64,000 nucleotides of DNA from Neisseriaceae bacterium (GCA_027489245.1 JAIYAC010000014.1:1-64000), one strand, 5' to 3'. Shown: positions 43,975-53,710, counted from the first letter of the stretch. The notes: generated by a model from the letters alone, not told the origin. Numbers and translations: made by a program.

Positions 43975-46113
43975 TTAGCGGCTGATGAACTCATTCTCCA
44001 CGATACGTGGCGTGATGAAAACCAGCAGTTCGCGGCGGTTATTGGTATTGGAGCTGTTGCGGAACAAGGCCCCCACCACCGGCAAGTCACCCAGAACGGG
44101 CACACGGTTTTCTACCGTGTTTTGTTCCTGGATATAAATGCCACCAATCACCACCGTACCGCCATTTTCTACGCGTACTTCGGTGTCGACGGTTTTGTTA
44201 TCGATGGCCGGGTTCTCGCCCACTTTCAGCTTGGTGTTTGGCGTGTCTTTGGTGATGTTCAGCTTCAGGACAATATCGTCCTCTGGTGTTACCTGCGGGG
44301 TAACGGACAGGCTCAGGTTGGCCTTTTTGAAGGTGGTGGACGATTTGCCGTTGTCGTCTACGGTCTGGTAAGGGATTTCCGTGCCTTCCGTGATGGTGGC
44401 CTTGGTACGGTCTGCGGTGAGAATGCGCGGGCTGGAAACCACTTTGCCGCGATCCTCTGCCTGCATGGCGGACAGCTCCAGACCGATAATCGAGCTGGCA
44501 CCTTTGAAAATGGCCGCAATCGAGGCGCCAGACAGCGACGAGGGCAGGCTCACGTTCGGGTTGAAGGTGACGTCGCCGGCTGGAATGCCGCCAATCGGTA
44601 CGGTGCCGCCATTGGCCAGCGAGCCGACCGAGGTGTCTCCACCGGCCCGGGTGTATTGCAGGCGCACCCCCAGGTCACGCTGGAAGTTGTCTTTTGCCTC
44701 GACAATACGCGCCTCGATCAGTACCTGGCGTAGTGGCATGTCCAGCGTCTGGATCACCTTGCGGATTTCTTCGATGACGGAAATACGCTCGCGAATGATG
44801 ATCTTGTTGGAGCGCGGGTCGACCAGAATGGCTGCCTTGGTGCTGTTACTGGTGCTGCTACTACCTTGTGCCGAGGTGCTGCTTTCGCTGTAGAAACCGG
44901 CCAGGTCTTTCAGCGCTTCGCGAATTTCTTCGGCGGCGCGGTATTTGATCTGGAAGGTTTCGGTAATGATGGGCTCGTTGGTGGTGCGCTGTTTTTGCGA
45001 TTCGGCCGCCTGGCGTTCTATGGCCAGCAGCTCTTCACGCGGGGCGATGCGTACCACGTTACCTACCTGGCGTTTTTCCAGGTTTTTCTGTGCCAGGATC
45101 AGGTCCAGTGCCTGATCCCAGGGTACGTCTTTCAGGCGCAGTGTCAGGGTACCGTTGACCGAATCGCTGGTGATGATGTTCATGCCGGTAAACTCGGCGA
45201 TGACTTGCAGCAGGGAGCGTACTTCCACGTTCTGGAAGTTCAGCGACAGTTTCTCCCCTTTATAGTTGGCCTTGCCCTGCGCCAGCAGCGCGGCTTCTAC
45301 CTCTTCGGCCGAGCTCTTGCGTACTTCTACCACCAGGCGTTTGTCGGTCTGGTAGGAGGAGTAAGCCCAGTCGCCTTCGGATTGCACAGTGATACGGCTG
45401 CCGCTGCCCTGATTGGTGGCATCGATACGGCGTGCCGGGGTGGCAAAGTCGGTGACATCCAGGCGGCGCTCCAGATGGCGCGGTACTTTCACGCCGGCCA
45501 GGTCGATAATGACCGACTTGCCTTCTCGCTTGATGTCCACCGGGGTGCTGGCACTGTTCAGGTCGATCAGGATGCGTGCTTCGCCGTTGTCGCCCCGTTT
45601 GAAATCAACGTTCTGCACGACGCCATTAGGCGCAAGGGCGTGTGGTGCCGCTGCCACGACGGGGGGCAGGATCTCGGTCGGGGTTTCGGTGCGGCCAACT
45701 GCCGGATTTTGCGGGCTGGCATTGCTGGGGCCATTCAGCGTGATAAGCAGTTTATTGTCCTGCATCGCACTGGTGTATGCGGTGGATTTGCTCAGGTTCA
45801 GCACCAGGCGTGCCTTGCCCTGGCCTTCTACCAGGGTGACGGTATTGAGCAAGCTGGCTGCAAACGGTAGCTGGCTCTTGCCGGTGAGGTTGCGCGTGTC
45901 GGGGAAGTCGAAGGCGACACGTGGCGGGTTCGAAATGGCAAAGCTGTTGGGCGCGGCGGGCAGGGCGGTATTGAAGGTGAGCGCCAGGATTTGCTGGTCC
46001 TGGCTGTTCTTGATCAGCTCGATACCGGTAATACCATTGGCCGCCCACGCTGCCTGGGTCAGGCCGGCAAGCAACATGGCACAAGCGAGGTGCGTCAGGG
46101 TCATTGTTTTCAT
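43975..46113 (-). CDS. pilQ: Type IV pilus secretin PilQ
   Basis: PilQ forms the outer-membrane channel for pili and, in transformable species, for DNA. The 712-residue protein has a signal peptide (MKTMTLTHLACAMLLAGLTQ), two AMIN domains (about 20-280), STN and N1 domains (LSLNFQNVEVRSLLQVIAEFTGMNI), and the secretin core ending VPVLGDLPVVGALFRNSSNTNNRRELLVFITPRIV. A Ser-rich insert lies at about 415-430. Its start overlaps the pilP stop (ATGA). Confidence 0.97.
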   Translation of the reverse strand: MKTMTLTHLACAMLLAGLTQAAWAANGITGIELIKNSQDQQILALTFNTALPAAPNSFAISNPPRVAFDFPDTRNLTGKSQLPFAASLLNTVTLVEGQGKARLVLNLSKSTAYTSAMQDNKLLITLNGPSNASPQNPAVGRTETPTEILPPVVAAAPHALAPNGVVQNVDFKRGDNGEARILIDLNSASTPVDIKREGKSVIIDLAGVKVPRHLERRLDVTDFATPARRIDATNQGSGSRITVQSEGDWAYSSYQTDKRLVVEVRKSSAEEVEAALLAQGKANYKGEKLSLNFQNVEVRSLLQVIAEFTGMNIITSDSVNGTLTLRLKDVPWDQALDLILAQKNLEKRQVGNVVRIAPREELLAIERQAAESQKQRTTNEPIITETFQIKYRAAEEIREALKDLAGFYSESSTSAQGSSSTSNSTKAAILVDPRSNKIIIRERISVIEEIRKVIQTLDMPLRQVLIEARIVEAKDNFQRDLGVRLQYTRAGGDTSVGSLANGGTVPIGGIPAGDVTFNPNVSLPSSLSGASIAAIFKGASSIIGLELSAMQAEDRGKVVSSPRILTADRTKATITEGTEIPYQTVDDNGKSSTTFKKANLSLSVTPQVTPEDDIVLKLNITKDTPNTKLKVGENPAIDNKTVDTEVRVENGGTVVIGGIYIQEQNTVENRVPVLGDLPVVGALFRNSSNTNNRRELLVFITPRIVENEFISR

Positions 46114-46631
46114 GGTGTTTTTCCTTGTTCCTGAAGCAGGTAGAGGCTGTTGTCCTGTTTTACCCACTCGCCGTTCACATCCTCGACAGTTTCTTCCAGT
46201 TTGATTTCGGTTTCTGCCACGGCACGTACCATGCCGTAATTGGGGCCGATGAAGCTGCCCACCCGTACACGGTAAATGCCACCTTCCGGTGTCTGGATCA
46301 GCCCCAGGCGTTCTGATTTCAGCAGCATGGTACCGACCAGCTTGAGCTTGTCCAGCTCGTAGTTTTCCAGTATTTCGCGCGGCCTGCCGGTATCGGGCAG
46401 GTTGCCTGCGGTGTTTTTGCGTGCCACCAGCAGGCGGTTGGTTTCAAACGGCGAGACCAGGTCTTGCCCGCGGTACTGGTAAGGTTTGTAGGGTTCGATC
46501 TGCGGCAGCGGCTCTACCTGGCCGTGCAGGCCGCTGCCGGCCTGCTGCATCCATTGTTCCAGATCGTCCTGTTCGGTAAAGCTGCAGCCAGCCAGCAGCA
46601 GTAGCAGGGGAATGAGTCGCGTCATGGTCAT
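46110..46631 (-). CDS. pilP: Type IV pilus lipoprotein PilP
   Basis: The 173-residue inner-membrane lipoprotein has lipobox LLLLLAGC with the lipidated Cys at about residue 16. Its core is ENYELDKLKLVGTMLLKSERLGLIQTPEGGIYRVRVGSFIGPNYG. It links the PilMNO platform to PilQ. It overlaps pilO upstream and pilQ downstream by four bases each. Confidence 0.96.
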   Translation of the reverse strand: MTMTRLIPLLLLLAGCSFTEQDDLEQWMQQAGSGLHGQVEPLPQIEPYKPYQYRGQDLVSPFETNRLLVARKNTAGNLPDTGRPREILENYELDKLKLVGTMLLKSERLGLIQTPEGGIYRVRVGSFIGPNYGMVRAVAETEIKLEETVEDVNGEWVKQDNSLYLLQEQGKTP

Positions 46632-47236
46632 TTCGGTGCAGAGAGTTGCTCTTCTGCCTCCAGCGCGCGGTAGGTTTTGGCAGTGGCCATCATGACCAGG
46701 CGGTTACTTTTTGCTTCGCCCACCGGCGTGAGCGAGATATCGCTGATGGTGACAATGCGCGACAGCTGGGACACGTCGGTAACAAACGCGGCCAACTCGT
46801 TATAGGTACCGGTAAGCCGTATCTGGATCGGAAGCTCGGCCATCTGGTCGGTTTTGACTTCGCCGGCCGGGCGGAACAGTTCGAACTGCAGGCCGCGGCC
46901 GATACCGGCCTGGTTGATTTCAGTCAGTAGCGAATCCATTTCCGACTTGGTCGGCAGCTGCTTGAGCAGGGTGCCGAACGAGACTTCGATCTGCTTGAGC
47001 TGGTTTTCCAGCGCGACCAGATTGCTGGCCTGGCGTTTTTTATCGATGAAGGTCTGGCGCAGCTGCTCTTCCTGTAGCCGGGCTTGTTCAATTTCGTCCT
47101 GTACTGACGAGAACACGGCCATATACGCCGCGCCCAATACCAGCAAAACCAGCAGGCACAGCGCAGCAAGCTGCCCTGGCAGGGGCCAGTTAGGCATGTC
47201 CTTGAAGTCGAGGTTACGTACTTCGTCTAGGGTCAT
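46628..47236 (-). CDS. pilO: Type IV pilus alignment protein PilO
   Basis: The 202-residue protein has one membrane helix (about 20-42), a periplasmic coiled coil (EIEQARLQEEQLRQTFIDKK) and a ferredoxin-like C-terminal domain (INQAGIGRGLQFELFRPAGE, LTGTYNELAAFVTDVSQLSRIVTI). It pairs with PilN. It overlaps both neighbours by four bases. Confidence 0.96.
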   Translation of the reverse strand: MTLDEVRNLDFKDMPNWPLPGQLAALCLLVLLVLGAAYMAVFSSVQDEIEQARLQEEQLRQTFIDKKRQASNLVALENQLKQIEVSFGTLLKQLPTKSEMDSLLTEINQAGIGRGLQFELFRPAGEVKTDQMAELPIQIRLTGTYNELAAFVTDVSQLSRIVTISDISLTPVGEAKSNRLVMMATAKTYRALEAEEQLSAPK

Positions 47237-47802
47237 TGTGGTGCTCCGGGAGCGGGGGCGTGCTGGGCCTTCAGTGCCACGCTCAGGCTAAACTGGTTGG
47301 CTCGTATTTTGTCTACGTTGGCCGCGCTGACTTCGATCAGTACCGGGTCGGCAAAAGTGCTGGATTCCGCCATGTTGCGCATGAAGGCCGACACGCGGGC
47401 GCTGGACAGGGCATACCCACTGAGTGCAATGCTACTGCCTGTCTGGCGGAAGTCTTTCAGGTAGACGCCTTCGGGAACCAGCCGGATCAGCTCGTCAAAA
47501 ACGTAGACGGCCTGCGTGCGGTCGAACTGCAGCTTTTCTACCAGCTGCTTGCGTGAGAGCAGAACAGCTTTTTTCTGGCGCAAAGACTCGATATTGCTGA
47601 GCTTGCTGTTGATCTTGTTGATCTCTTCTTCCAGACGCTGGTTACGTGCCAGCTGGCTGGCTTTCTGGTCTTCCAGGGCCATATGGCACAGGTAGGTCAG
47701 ACCCAGCGCCAGCAGCACGCTACATAGCAGCAAGGTCTGGAAGCGTTTGCGGTGGGCAGCTTTTTTCTGCTCGCGATGCGGCAGCAGGTTAATGCGGATC
47801 AT
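47233..47802 (-). CDS. pilN: Type IV pilus alignment protein PilN
   Basis: The 189-residue protein opens with the conserved MIRINLLPHREQKKAAHR motif that binds PilM. One membrane helix (about 22-43) and a coiled coil follow, then VYLKDFRQTGSSIALSGYALSSARVSAFMRNM. Its start codon directly abuts the pilM stop. Confidence 0.96.
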   Translation of the reverse strand: MIRINLLPHREQKKAAHRKRFQTLLLCSVLLALGLTYLCHMALEDQKASQLARNQRLEEEINKINSKLSNIESLRQKKAVLLSRKQLVEKLQFDRTQAVYVFDELIRLVPEGVYLKDFRQTGSSIALSGYALSSARVSAFMRNMAESSTFADPVLIEVSAANVDKIRANQFSLSVALKAQHAPAPGAPQ

Positions 47803-48927
47803 CTAGTCAAATCTCCGCAGGGCCAGGCCGCACGACACCAGGAGCGACGGTGCATCGAGCAGCAGCTCTTTGAGCTGTATGCCCTGTGCCTGTGTCATGG
47901 TGGTAAACGGGTTGGCAATCATGGTGCTGATCTGTGTACGGTTCAGGATGGCGTCATCCAGGCCAGACAGCATGCTGCAGCCACCTGCCAGCAGAATGTA
48001 GTCCACGCGCAGGTATTGCGACACACTCACTGTGGTGTAGAAAAACTGCAAGGCACGCTGGATTTCCTGCGCGAGGGAATCCACAAAGGGATAAAGCAGC
48101 TCGGACTCGTAGCCATCCGGCAGCGACATGCTGCGTTTGCCTGTTTCGGCTTCCTCGTAGGTATAGCCATAGCGGCGCTGGATGTCGCGCGTGAGCTGCA
48201 CGCCGCCAAACACCTGCTCTCGATAGTAAAGCTGCTGGCCATTACGTATGACCGAGCAGTGAATCTTGCTGGCGCCGATATCAAACAAGGCAAAGGTCTG
48301 GTTCATGCCCTGGTCTGGCAACTGCTGCTGAATCTGCTCGAAAGCGGTCATCATGGCAAAGGCATCGATATCGACAATGTCTACCTTCAGGCCTGCCATT
48401 TCGGCCACCGCCACGCGCTCTTCTACTTTTTCTTTACGCGAGGCGCAGATCATCACGTCCAGGTCGTCTGCGCTATTGCTGGAAGGGCCGAGTACCTGGT
48501 AGTCCAGGTTCACCTCGTCCAGCGGAAACGGTATGTACTGGTTGGCCTCATTTTCAACCTGCATTTCCAGGTCATCGCCCAGTGCGCCCGCGGGCACCAG
48601 GATTTTCTTGTAAATGGCCATGGACGTTGGCAGGGCAATGGCGGCGCGCCGTGTCGGCGAGCCCAGGCGGTGCCAGGCACGACGAATGGCATCCGCCACT
48701 TCGTCCATATTGTTGATGTTGCCGTCGGTAATCAGGTCTTTGGCGAGCGGCTCTACCACGTAGCGTTCCAGCTGCGGGGTACGGCCGCTACGGCTGAGTT
48801 CTACCATCTTGATGGAGGTGGAGCTGATATCCAGGCCAAGCATGGATTGACGTGAGGAGGGGAGCCAGCTGCTCAGCAGCTGTTGAAGGCGGTTTCTATC
48901 GAAACGACTTTTTTCTCCGGGCATCAT
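47803..48927 (-). CDS. pilM: Type IV pilus actin-like protein PilM
   Basis: The 374-residue cytoplasmic ATP-binding protein has the actin-like core LGLDISSTSIKMVELSRSG, then VENEANQYIPFPLDEVNLDYQVLG, FALFDIGASKIHCSVIRNG and YILLAGGCSMLSGLDDAI. About 27 residues precede the usual start, and MMPGEKS was chosen from three in-frame candidates; the start is uncertain. It heads pilMNOPQ and is divergent from ponA, a classical arrangement. Confidence 0.95.
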   Translation of the reverse strand: MMPGEKSRFDRNRLQQLLSSWLPSSRQSMLGLDISSTSIKMVELSRSGRTPQLERYVVEPLAKDLITDGNINNMDEVADAIRRAWHRLGSPTRRAAIALPTSMAIYKKILVPAGALGDDLEMQVENEANQYIPFPLDEVNLDYQVLGPSSNSADDLDVMICASRKEKVEERVAVAEMAGLKVDIVDIDAFAMMTAFEQIQQQLPDQGMNQTFALFDIGASKIHCSVIRNGQQLYYREQVFGGVQLTRDIQRRYGYTYEEAETGKRSMSLPDGYESELLYPFVDSLAQEIQRALQFFYTTVSVSQYLRVDYILLAGGCSMLSGLDDAILNRTQISTMIANPFTTMTQAQGIQLKELLLDAPSLLVSCGLALRRFD

Positions 48928-49025
48928 TATCTGGTGCCGCCATCGCGGGCTGGTCACCAACCTCCTTGTTGCAGCACACACCAGGGTGCGCGTTTGCTAT
49001 TCGTCTTAAGGCGCTGCCTTGCGGT

Positions 49026-49031
49026 TATAAT
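49026..49031 (+). promoter_or_regulatory. Candidate -10 box of ponA
   Basis: A perfect TATAAT lies 28 bases before the ponA start in the 131-bp divergent pilM/ponA gap. No good -35 hexamer is present at 16-18 bases, so it may be weak or activator-dependent. Confidence 0.4.
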
Positions 49032-49058
49032 GCGCCATCACTTTTATAGGCTAGAACA

Positions 49059-51437
49059 ATGATGCTCCAGCGCTTCTTTACCGTTACCGCAGGCCTGCTT
49101 GCCGGCTTGGCCGTTATTGTAGCGGGCTTGTTGCTGATTGCCGTGGTGATTACCTACCCGCGCCTGCCTAGTCTGGATGTGTTAACCGACTACCGCCCCA
49201 AGATGCCGTTGCGTGTTTACTCGGCCGATAACGTCCTGATTGGCGAATTTGGCGAAGAGCGCCGCTCTTTTACCCGCATCCAGGATGTGCCACAGCATAT
49301 GAAGCAAGCACTGTTGGCAGCCGAAGACGAACGCTTTTATCAACACGGTGGTATCGATTACCTGGGGGTATTGCGTGCGGCGGTAGGCAATATAGTATCC
49401 GGTCGCGCGCACTCTGGTGCAAGCACCATCACTATGCAAGTGGCAAAAAATTTCTTCTTATCGAGTGAGCGCACTTTCACGCGTAAATTCAATGAAGCTT
49501 TGTTGTCATTCAAAATTGAGCATACTTTATCGAAAGACCAAATCTTAGAGCTGTATATCAATCAAATCTATCTTGGCCAACGTGCTTACGGCTTTTCTGC
49601 CGCTGCTCAGGCCTATTATGGCAAGCCTTTGGCCAATTTGAGCGTGGCGGAAATGGCCATGCTGGCCGGTTTGCCAAAAGCCCCTTCCAGCTACAATCCT
49701 GTTGTTAATCCGGAACGCGCGCGCCTGCGCCAGCTGTATGTGCTGCGTCGTATGCACGAGCTGCGCTTCATTAGCACCGACGAATACGAGCAGGCCAAGG
49801 TCGAACCCCTGGTGCTGGCCAAGCCTACGCTGGAAGCTAGCCTGCCAGCGCAGTACATGGCGGAGATGGTGCGCCAGGCCATGTATGGCCGCTATAAAGA
49901 GGCGGCGTATACCGAGGGCTACCGTGTTTACACCACGCTGGATAGCAAACATCAGCAGTGGGCATTCGATTCGCTGCGGGCCGGCCTGATCGACTACGAC
50001 CGTCGCCAGGCGTACCGTGGCCCGGAATCGTTTACCGACCTGTCGGCCATTGCACCGGAAGAACTGGAAGAAGCGCTGGACGAATCGTTGGCCGCCATCC
50101 GCGACAGTGGCAATATGCAGCCGGCGATCGTGTTGGCCGCCAGCCAGTCCCGCGTGCGGGTGTACCTGCGTGGCGGCAAAAAAGTCGACATCACCGGCAG
50201 CGGCCTCAGCTTTGCCCGCTCGGCGCTATCTGAACGGGTCACGCCGGCACAGCGTTTGCGCCCGGGGGCCCATGTCCGCGTGGTGAAGGATGCCAAGGGT
50301 AGCTGGCAGATTACCCAGATGCCGGAAGTAGAAGGCGGTTTTGTATCGATGGACCCACGCACCGGTGCCATCCGTTCGCTGGTAGGGGGCTTCGACTTTA
50401 ACCGCAGCCCGTTCAACCACGTGACCCAGGCTATCCGCCAGCCCGGCTCTACCTTTAAACCGTTTGTGTATTCTGCCGCGCTGGACCGGGGCTTTACCCC
50501 TTCCACCATGATCAACGATGCGCCGATCACGGTGGACCCGCAGACCATCGGCGGCCAGAGCTGGGACCCGAAAAACGACGACGGCCGTTACGCCGGCATG
50601 ATCACCATGCGCCGTGCGCTGGCGCTGTCCAAAAACCTGGTGTCCATCCGCATCCTGATGTCTATCGGTACCGATTTTGGCCAGCAGTACGTGCAGCGCT
50701 TCGGTTTTGATGGCAAGAACATTCCAGCCTACCTGACCATGGCACTGGGCGCGGGTACCGCGACACCGATGCAGATTGCCGAAGGCTACTCGGTGTTTGC
50801 CAACGGTGGCTACCGCACCCGCGCCTACTTTATCGACCGTATCGAAGACGCTGGTGGCCGCGTGCTGGCCCGTACCTTGCCAGCCATTGCCGGACAGAAT
50901 GCGCCGCAGGCTATCGACCCACGCAATGCCTTCATCATCAGCAATATGATGCGCGACGTCGTGCGCTACGGTACGGCCAACCGCGCCATGGCGCTGGGCC
51001 GTAACGATATCGCCGGCAAAACCGGTACCACCAACGACTTCCGCGATGCCTGGTTTGCCGGCTTCAACCCTAATCTGGTGGCGGTCACCTGGGTGGGCTT
51101 CGACCAGCCGCGTAGCCTGGGCCGTTATGGTTACGGTGGCACGGCGGCGCTGCCTATCTGGGTCAATTACATGGGTAACGCGCTGAAAGGCGTGCCGGAT
51201 GTGGAGCTGCCGCCGCCGCCTGGCGTGGTGGTGAAACCCGGGGCGGGTCTGCGCGGTAACGATGAGTATTATCTGGAAGAGTTCCAGCGTACCAACCCGG
51301 AGCTGCGCATCAATAACCGTGGCTCGGTACCGGGCGCTGGCCGCAGCACCGAAACCGACGCGTCCGAAGCGGGCGCAGAAGAACCAGCCGCGCCAGTGCA
51401 GGATGCCGTGGAAAATGTGAAAGACCAGCTGTTCTAA
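49059..51437 (+). CDS. ponA: Penicillin-binding protein 1A
   Basis: The 792-residue bifunctional peptidoglycan synthase has a membrane anchor (about 8-32), a GT51 glycosyltransferase at about 50-230 (ALLAAEDERFYQHGGID, SGASTITMQVAKNF, LELYINQIYLGQRAYG), an OB-like insert, and a transpeptidase with SxxK in PGSTFKPF, SKN in LSKNLVSIR and KTGTT. The C-terminal tail is Pro/Glu/Ala-rich. Codons at about 49,441-49,560 are strikingly AT-rich (about 35% GC) although the protein sequence there is highly conserved. Confidence 0.96.
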   Translation: MMLQRFFTVTAGLLAGLAVIVAGLLLIAVVITYPRLPSLDVLTDYRPKMPLRVYSADNVLIGEFGEERRSFTRIQDVPQHMKQALLAAEDERFYQHGGIDYLGVLRAAVGNIVSGRAHSGASTITMQVAKNFFLSSERTFTRKFNEALLSFKIEHTLSKDQILELYINQIYLGQRAYGFSAAAQAYYGKPLANLSVAEMAMLAGLPKAPSSYNPVVNPERARLRQLYVLRRMHELRFISTDEYEQAKVEPLVLAKPTLEASLPAQYMAEMVRQAMYGRYKEAAYTEGYRVYTTLDSKHQQWAFDSLRAGLIDYDRRQAYRGPESFTDLSAIAPEELEEALDESLAAIRDSGNMQPAIVLAASQSRVRVYLRGGKKVDITGSGLSFARSALSERVTPAQRLRPGAHVRVVKDAKGSWQITQMPEVEGGFVSMDPRTGAIRSLVGGFDFNRSPFNHVTQAIRQPGSTFKPFVYSAALDRGFTPSTMINDAPITVDPQTIGGQSWDPKNDDGRYAGMITMRRALALSKNLVSIRILMSIGTDFGQQYVQRFGFDGKNIPAYLTMALGAGTATPMQIAEGYSVFANGGYRTRAYFIDRIEDAGGRVLARTLPAIAGQNAPQAIDPRNAFIISNMMRDVVRYGTANRAMALGRNDIAGKTGTTNDFRDAWFAGFNPNLVAVTWVGFDQPRSLGRYGYGGTAALPIWVNYMGNALKGVPDVELPPPPGVVVKPGAGLRGNDEYYLEEFQRTNPELRINNRGSVPGAGRSTETDASEAGAEEPAAPVQDAVENVKDQLF

Positions 51438-51468
51438 AAGGCGGTAAACACACTGATCTACTGGCAAG

Positions 51469-51506
51469 AACAATCCCCGGCATGCCGGGGATTGTTTTAT
51501 CTTTTT
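51469..51506 (+). terminator. ponA terminator
   Basis: A perfect 28-bp palindrome (51469-51496; half-site AACAATCCCCGGCA) followed by TTATCTTTTT. Strong on the plus strand. Confidence 0.85.
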
Positions 51507-51599
51507 GATATAAAAGACATTTTAAGGGTGTCGGGCTGTCGGCTCGGCCCGGGTGGGCCGGCAGGGTGGGCCATGGCGCAAGCGCGTGGCCCCTTTGCC

Positions 51600-51944
51600 C
51601 TATAATACGGACAGCAGGTTTTCCGGCGGCCGCCCGATGGCAGCCTTGCTGTCGCTGACCGCCAGCGGGCGCTCTATCAGCTTGGGGTGGGCCAGCATGG
51701 CCTGTATCAGGTGCTTGTCTTCCAGTGTTACGTCGTCCAGGTGCAGGGCGATGTATTCCTCTTCCTTTTTGCGCATGATGCTGCGCGGGTCGCCCCCCAG
51801 CAGGGCAATGATCGCGGCCAGCTCGGTGGCCGTGGGTGGGGTTTTCAGGTACTCGATCACCTCTAGCTGGGCGCCATGCTGCTGTAGCAGCTGCAGCCCC
51901 TCGCGGGATTTCGAGCAGCGCGGGTTGTGGTAGTAACGAATCAT
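51600..51944 (-). CDS. arsC: ArsC-family (glutaredoxin-type) reductase
   Basis: The 114-residue thioredoxin-fold protein has NPRCSKSREGLQLL with the single catalytic Cys, then VIEYLKTPPT and a C-terminal AHPKLIERPLAV with the conserved Arg. It belongs to the ArsC/YfgD group, which includes arsenate reductases and members with no proven arsenic role. No ars operon is nearby, so arsenate is not certain as substrate. The start at 51944 follows GGAAAG; upstream in-frame Met codons lack sites. Confidence 0.83.
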   Translation of the reverse strand: MIRYYHNPRCSKSREGLQLLQQHGAQLEVIEYLKTPPTATELAAIIALLGGDPRSIMRKKEEEYIALHLDDVTLEDKHLIQAMLAHPKLIERPLAVSDSKAAIGRPPENLLSVL

Positions 51945-52015
51945 GATGCTTTCCATGTGCTGCGAGAGTGTCACTTTTATATCGCAGTTTTCTGGGCAAG
52001 AAAGTCTTTTTTCAC

Positions 52016-53218
52016 ATGTCTGACTCATCAAACCGCCGTTTTGGCGTGCTGGCGCTGATGTTGGCCGCATTGGCATCGCTGGGCCCGTTCTCCATCGATA
52101 CCTTTTTGCCGGCCATGCACGATATGGGCGCGTCGCTGAGTGCATCGCCCATCGAAATGCAGCAAACGCTGTCGATCTACCTGTTTTGCTACGCGGTAAT
52201 GATGCTGTGGCATGGCGCTATTTCTGACTCGGTAGGCCGCCGCGCGGTGATTCTGGCGTCCACGCTGGTGTTCGCCGTGGCATCGGTAGGCTGCGCGTTG
52301 GCGCCCAACCTGGGCACCTTGCTGTTGTTCCGTGGCCTGCAGGGCCTGTGCGGTGGTGCGGGGCTAGTGGTGGGGCGGGCGATTATCCGCGATACCTTCC
52401 ATGGCCATGATGCGCAGCGCATGATGTCGCAGGTCACCATGCTGTTTTCGCTGTCGCCTGCCGTGGCACCGCTGGTAGGCGGTTTGCTGTTTGGCGCGCT
52501 GGGTTGGCGGTCCATCTTTGTGTTTCTGGCCTTGTTGGGGCTCACGATCTTTGCCCTGTGCTGGCGTGCCATGCCGGAAACCCACCCGGTCGCCGCGCGC
52601 ACGCCGTTTGCCTGGCGGCAGCTGCTGGCCAACTACCTGGAAGTTGGCCGCAAGCGCGAGTTCCAGCTGCTGGCGCTGGCGGTGTCGTGCAATTTTGCCG
52701 GCTTTTTTGTGTACATCCCGTCGGCACCGGTGTTTGTCATGCAGCACCTGGGGCTGGGGCATAACGACTTTTTGTGGATGTTCGGGCCCATCGTGTCCGG
52801 CATCATGTTTGGCGCGTTTTTGTCCGGTAAGCTGGCGGGGCGGCGCGATACCCGCACCATCGTCAATATCGGCTACACGCTGATGTTTACCGCCACCGCG
52901 GCCAACCTGCTACAGGCTTTCCTGATGACACCGGCGGTGCCGTGGGCGGTGCTGCCGCTGGCGCTGTACACCACGGGCATGTCGATGTCGGCGCCGTCGA
53001 TGACGCTGACGCTGATGGACCAGTTTCCGCACCTGCGCGGTACGGTATCGTCTGTGCAGGGCTTTGTGCAGACCATGTTTTCCACCCTACTGGCGGGGGT
53101 GATTTCACCGCTGGTGTGGGGGAGCGTGCAAAGCCTGGCGCTGACCATGCTGGTGTTTCTGGTGGCGGGCTTTGTGCTGCGCAGCGCCTACCGCCGCCGT
53201 ATCCAGCGGCCGGTGTAG
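52016..53218 (+). CDS. Bcr/CflA-family drug efflux MFS transporter
   Basis: The 400-residue protein has twelve predicted membrane segments and Bcr/CflA hallmarks: ASLGPFSIDTFLPAMHDMGASL at TM1, the MFS loop GAISDSVGRRAVIL and GLCGGAGLVVGRAIIRD. Members export bicyclomycin, chloramphenicol or other compounds; the substrate here is unknown. The start at 52016 gives the usual N-terminus. Divergent from arsC by 71 bases. Two dispersed 10-mers occur (52060, 52643). Confidence 0.9.
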   Translation: MSDSSNRRFGVLALMLAALASLGPFSIDTFLPAMHDMGASLSASPIEMQQTLSIYLFCYAVMMLWHGAISDSVGRRAVILASTLVFAVASVGCALAPNLGTLLLFRGLQGLCGGAGLVVGRAIIRDTFHGHDAQRMMSQVTMLFSLSPAVAPLVGGLLFGALGWRSIFVFLALLGLTIFALCWRAMPETHPVAARTPFAWRQLLANYLEVGRKREFQLLALAVSCNFAGFFVYIPSAPVFVMQHLGLGHNDFLWMFGPIVSGIMFGAFLSGKLAGRRDTRTIVNIGYTLMFTATAANLLQAFLMTPAVPWAVLPLALYTTGMSMSAPSMTLTLMDQFPHLRGTVSSVQGFVQTMFSTLLAGVISPLVWGSVQSLALTMLVFLVAGFVLRSAYRRRIQRPV

Positions 53219-53227
53219 CCGCTGCGC

Positions 53228-53710
53228 TCAGGCGCTGGCGTCGACCAGCACCGGCTGCAGCACGCGCTGCAGCTCGGCAGGCGCCATGCCCACCAGAAAG
53301 CCGCGTTTCCCGCCGTTGATGTAGATGCGCGGCAGCTCGGCAATGCCGGCCGCCATGTATACCGGCATCTTGCTCTTGGTGCCAAACGGGCTGGTGCCAC
53401 CCACCTGGTAGCCGCTGTGCTTGTCGGCGGTTTTCGGGTCGCAGGGGGTAATTTTCTTGGCGCCGATCTGCTTGGCCAGCATACCGGTGGCCACCTCGCA
53501 GTCGCCGTGCATCAGCACAATCAGCGGCTTGCGCTGTTCGTCTTCCATCACCAGGGTTTTGATCACCGCGTGCTCGTCGACGCCCAGCTCGCGGGCCGAC
53601 ACGCGGGTACCGCCTTTTTCTTCGTATTTGTACAGATGCTCGGTGTAGGCCACCTGGTGTTCGCGCAGCATGCGCACGGCCTGGGTGACCGGGGCTTTTT
53701 CCTTGGACAT
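53228..53710 (-). CDS. ybaK: Cys-tRNA(Pro)/Cys-tRNA(Cys) deacylase YbaK
   Basis: The 160-residue YbaK/EbsC-type protein clears cysteine from mischarged tRNA(Pro). The conserved pocket is seen in GVDEHAVIKTLVMED, GDCEVATGMLAKQIGAKKI, GYQVGGTSPFGTKSKMPVY and YINGGKRGFLVGM. It converges with the transporter gene. Confidence 0.93.
   Translation of the reverse strand: MSKEKAPVTQAVRMLREHQVAYTEHLYKYEEKGGTRVSARELGVDEHAVIKTLVMEDEQRKPLIVLMHGDCEVATGMLAKQIGAKKITPCDPKTADKHSGYQVGGTSPFGTKSKMPVYMAAGIAELPRIYINGGKRGFLVGMAPAELQRVLQPVLVDASA

Noticed and set aside
51968..52015. Upstream GTG start for the Bcr/CflA transporter
   Set aside because: It adds 16 residues not typical of the family; the ATG at 52016 gives the usual N-terminus.
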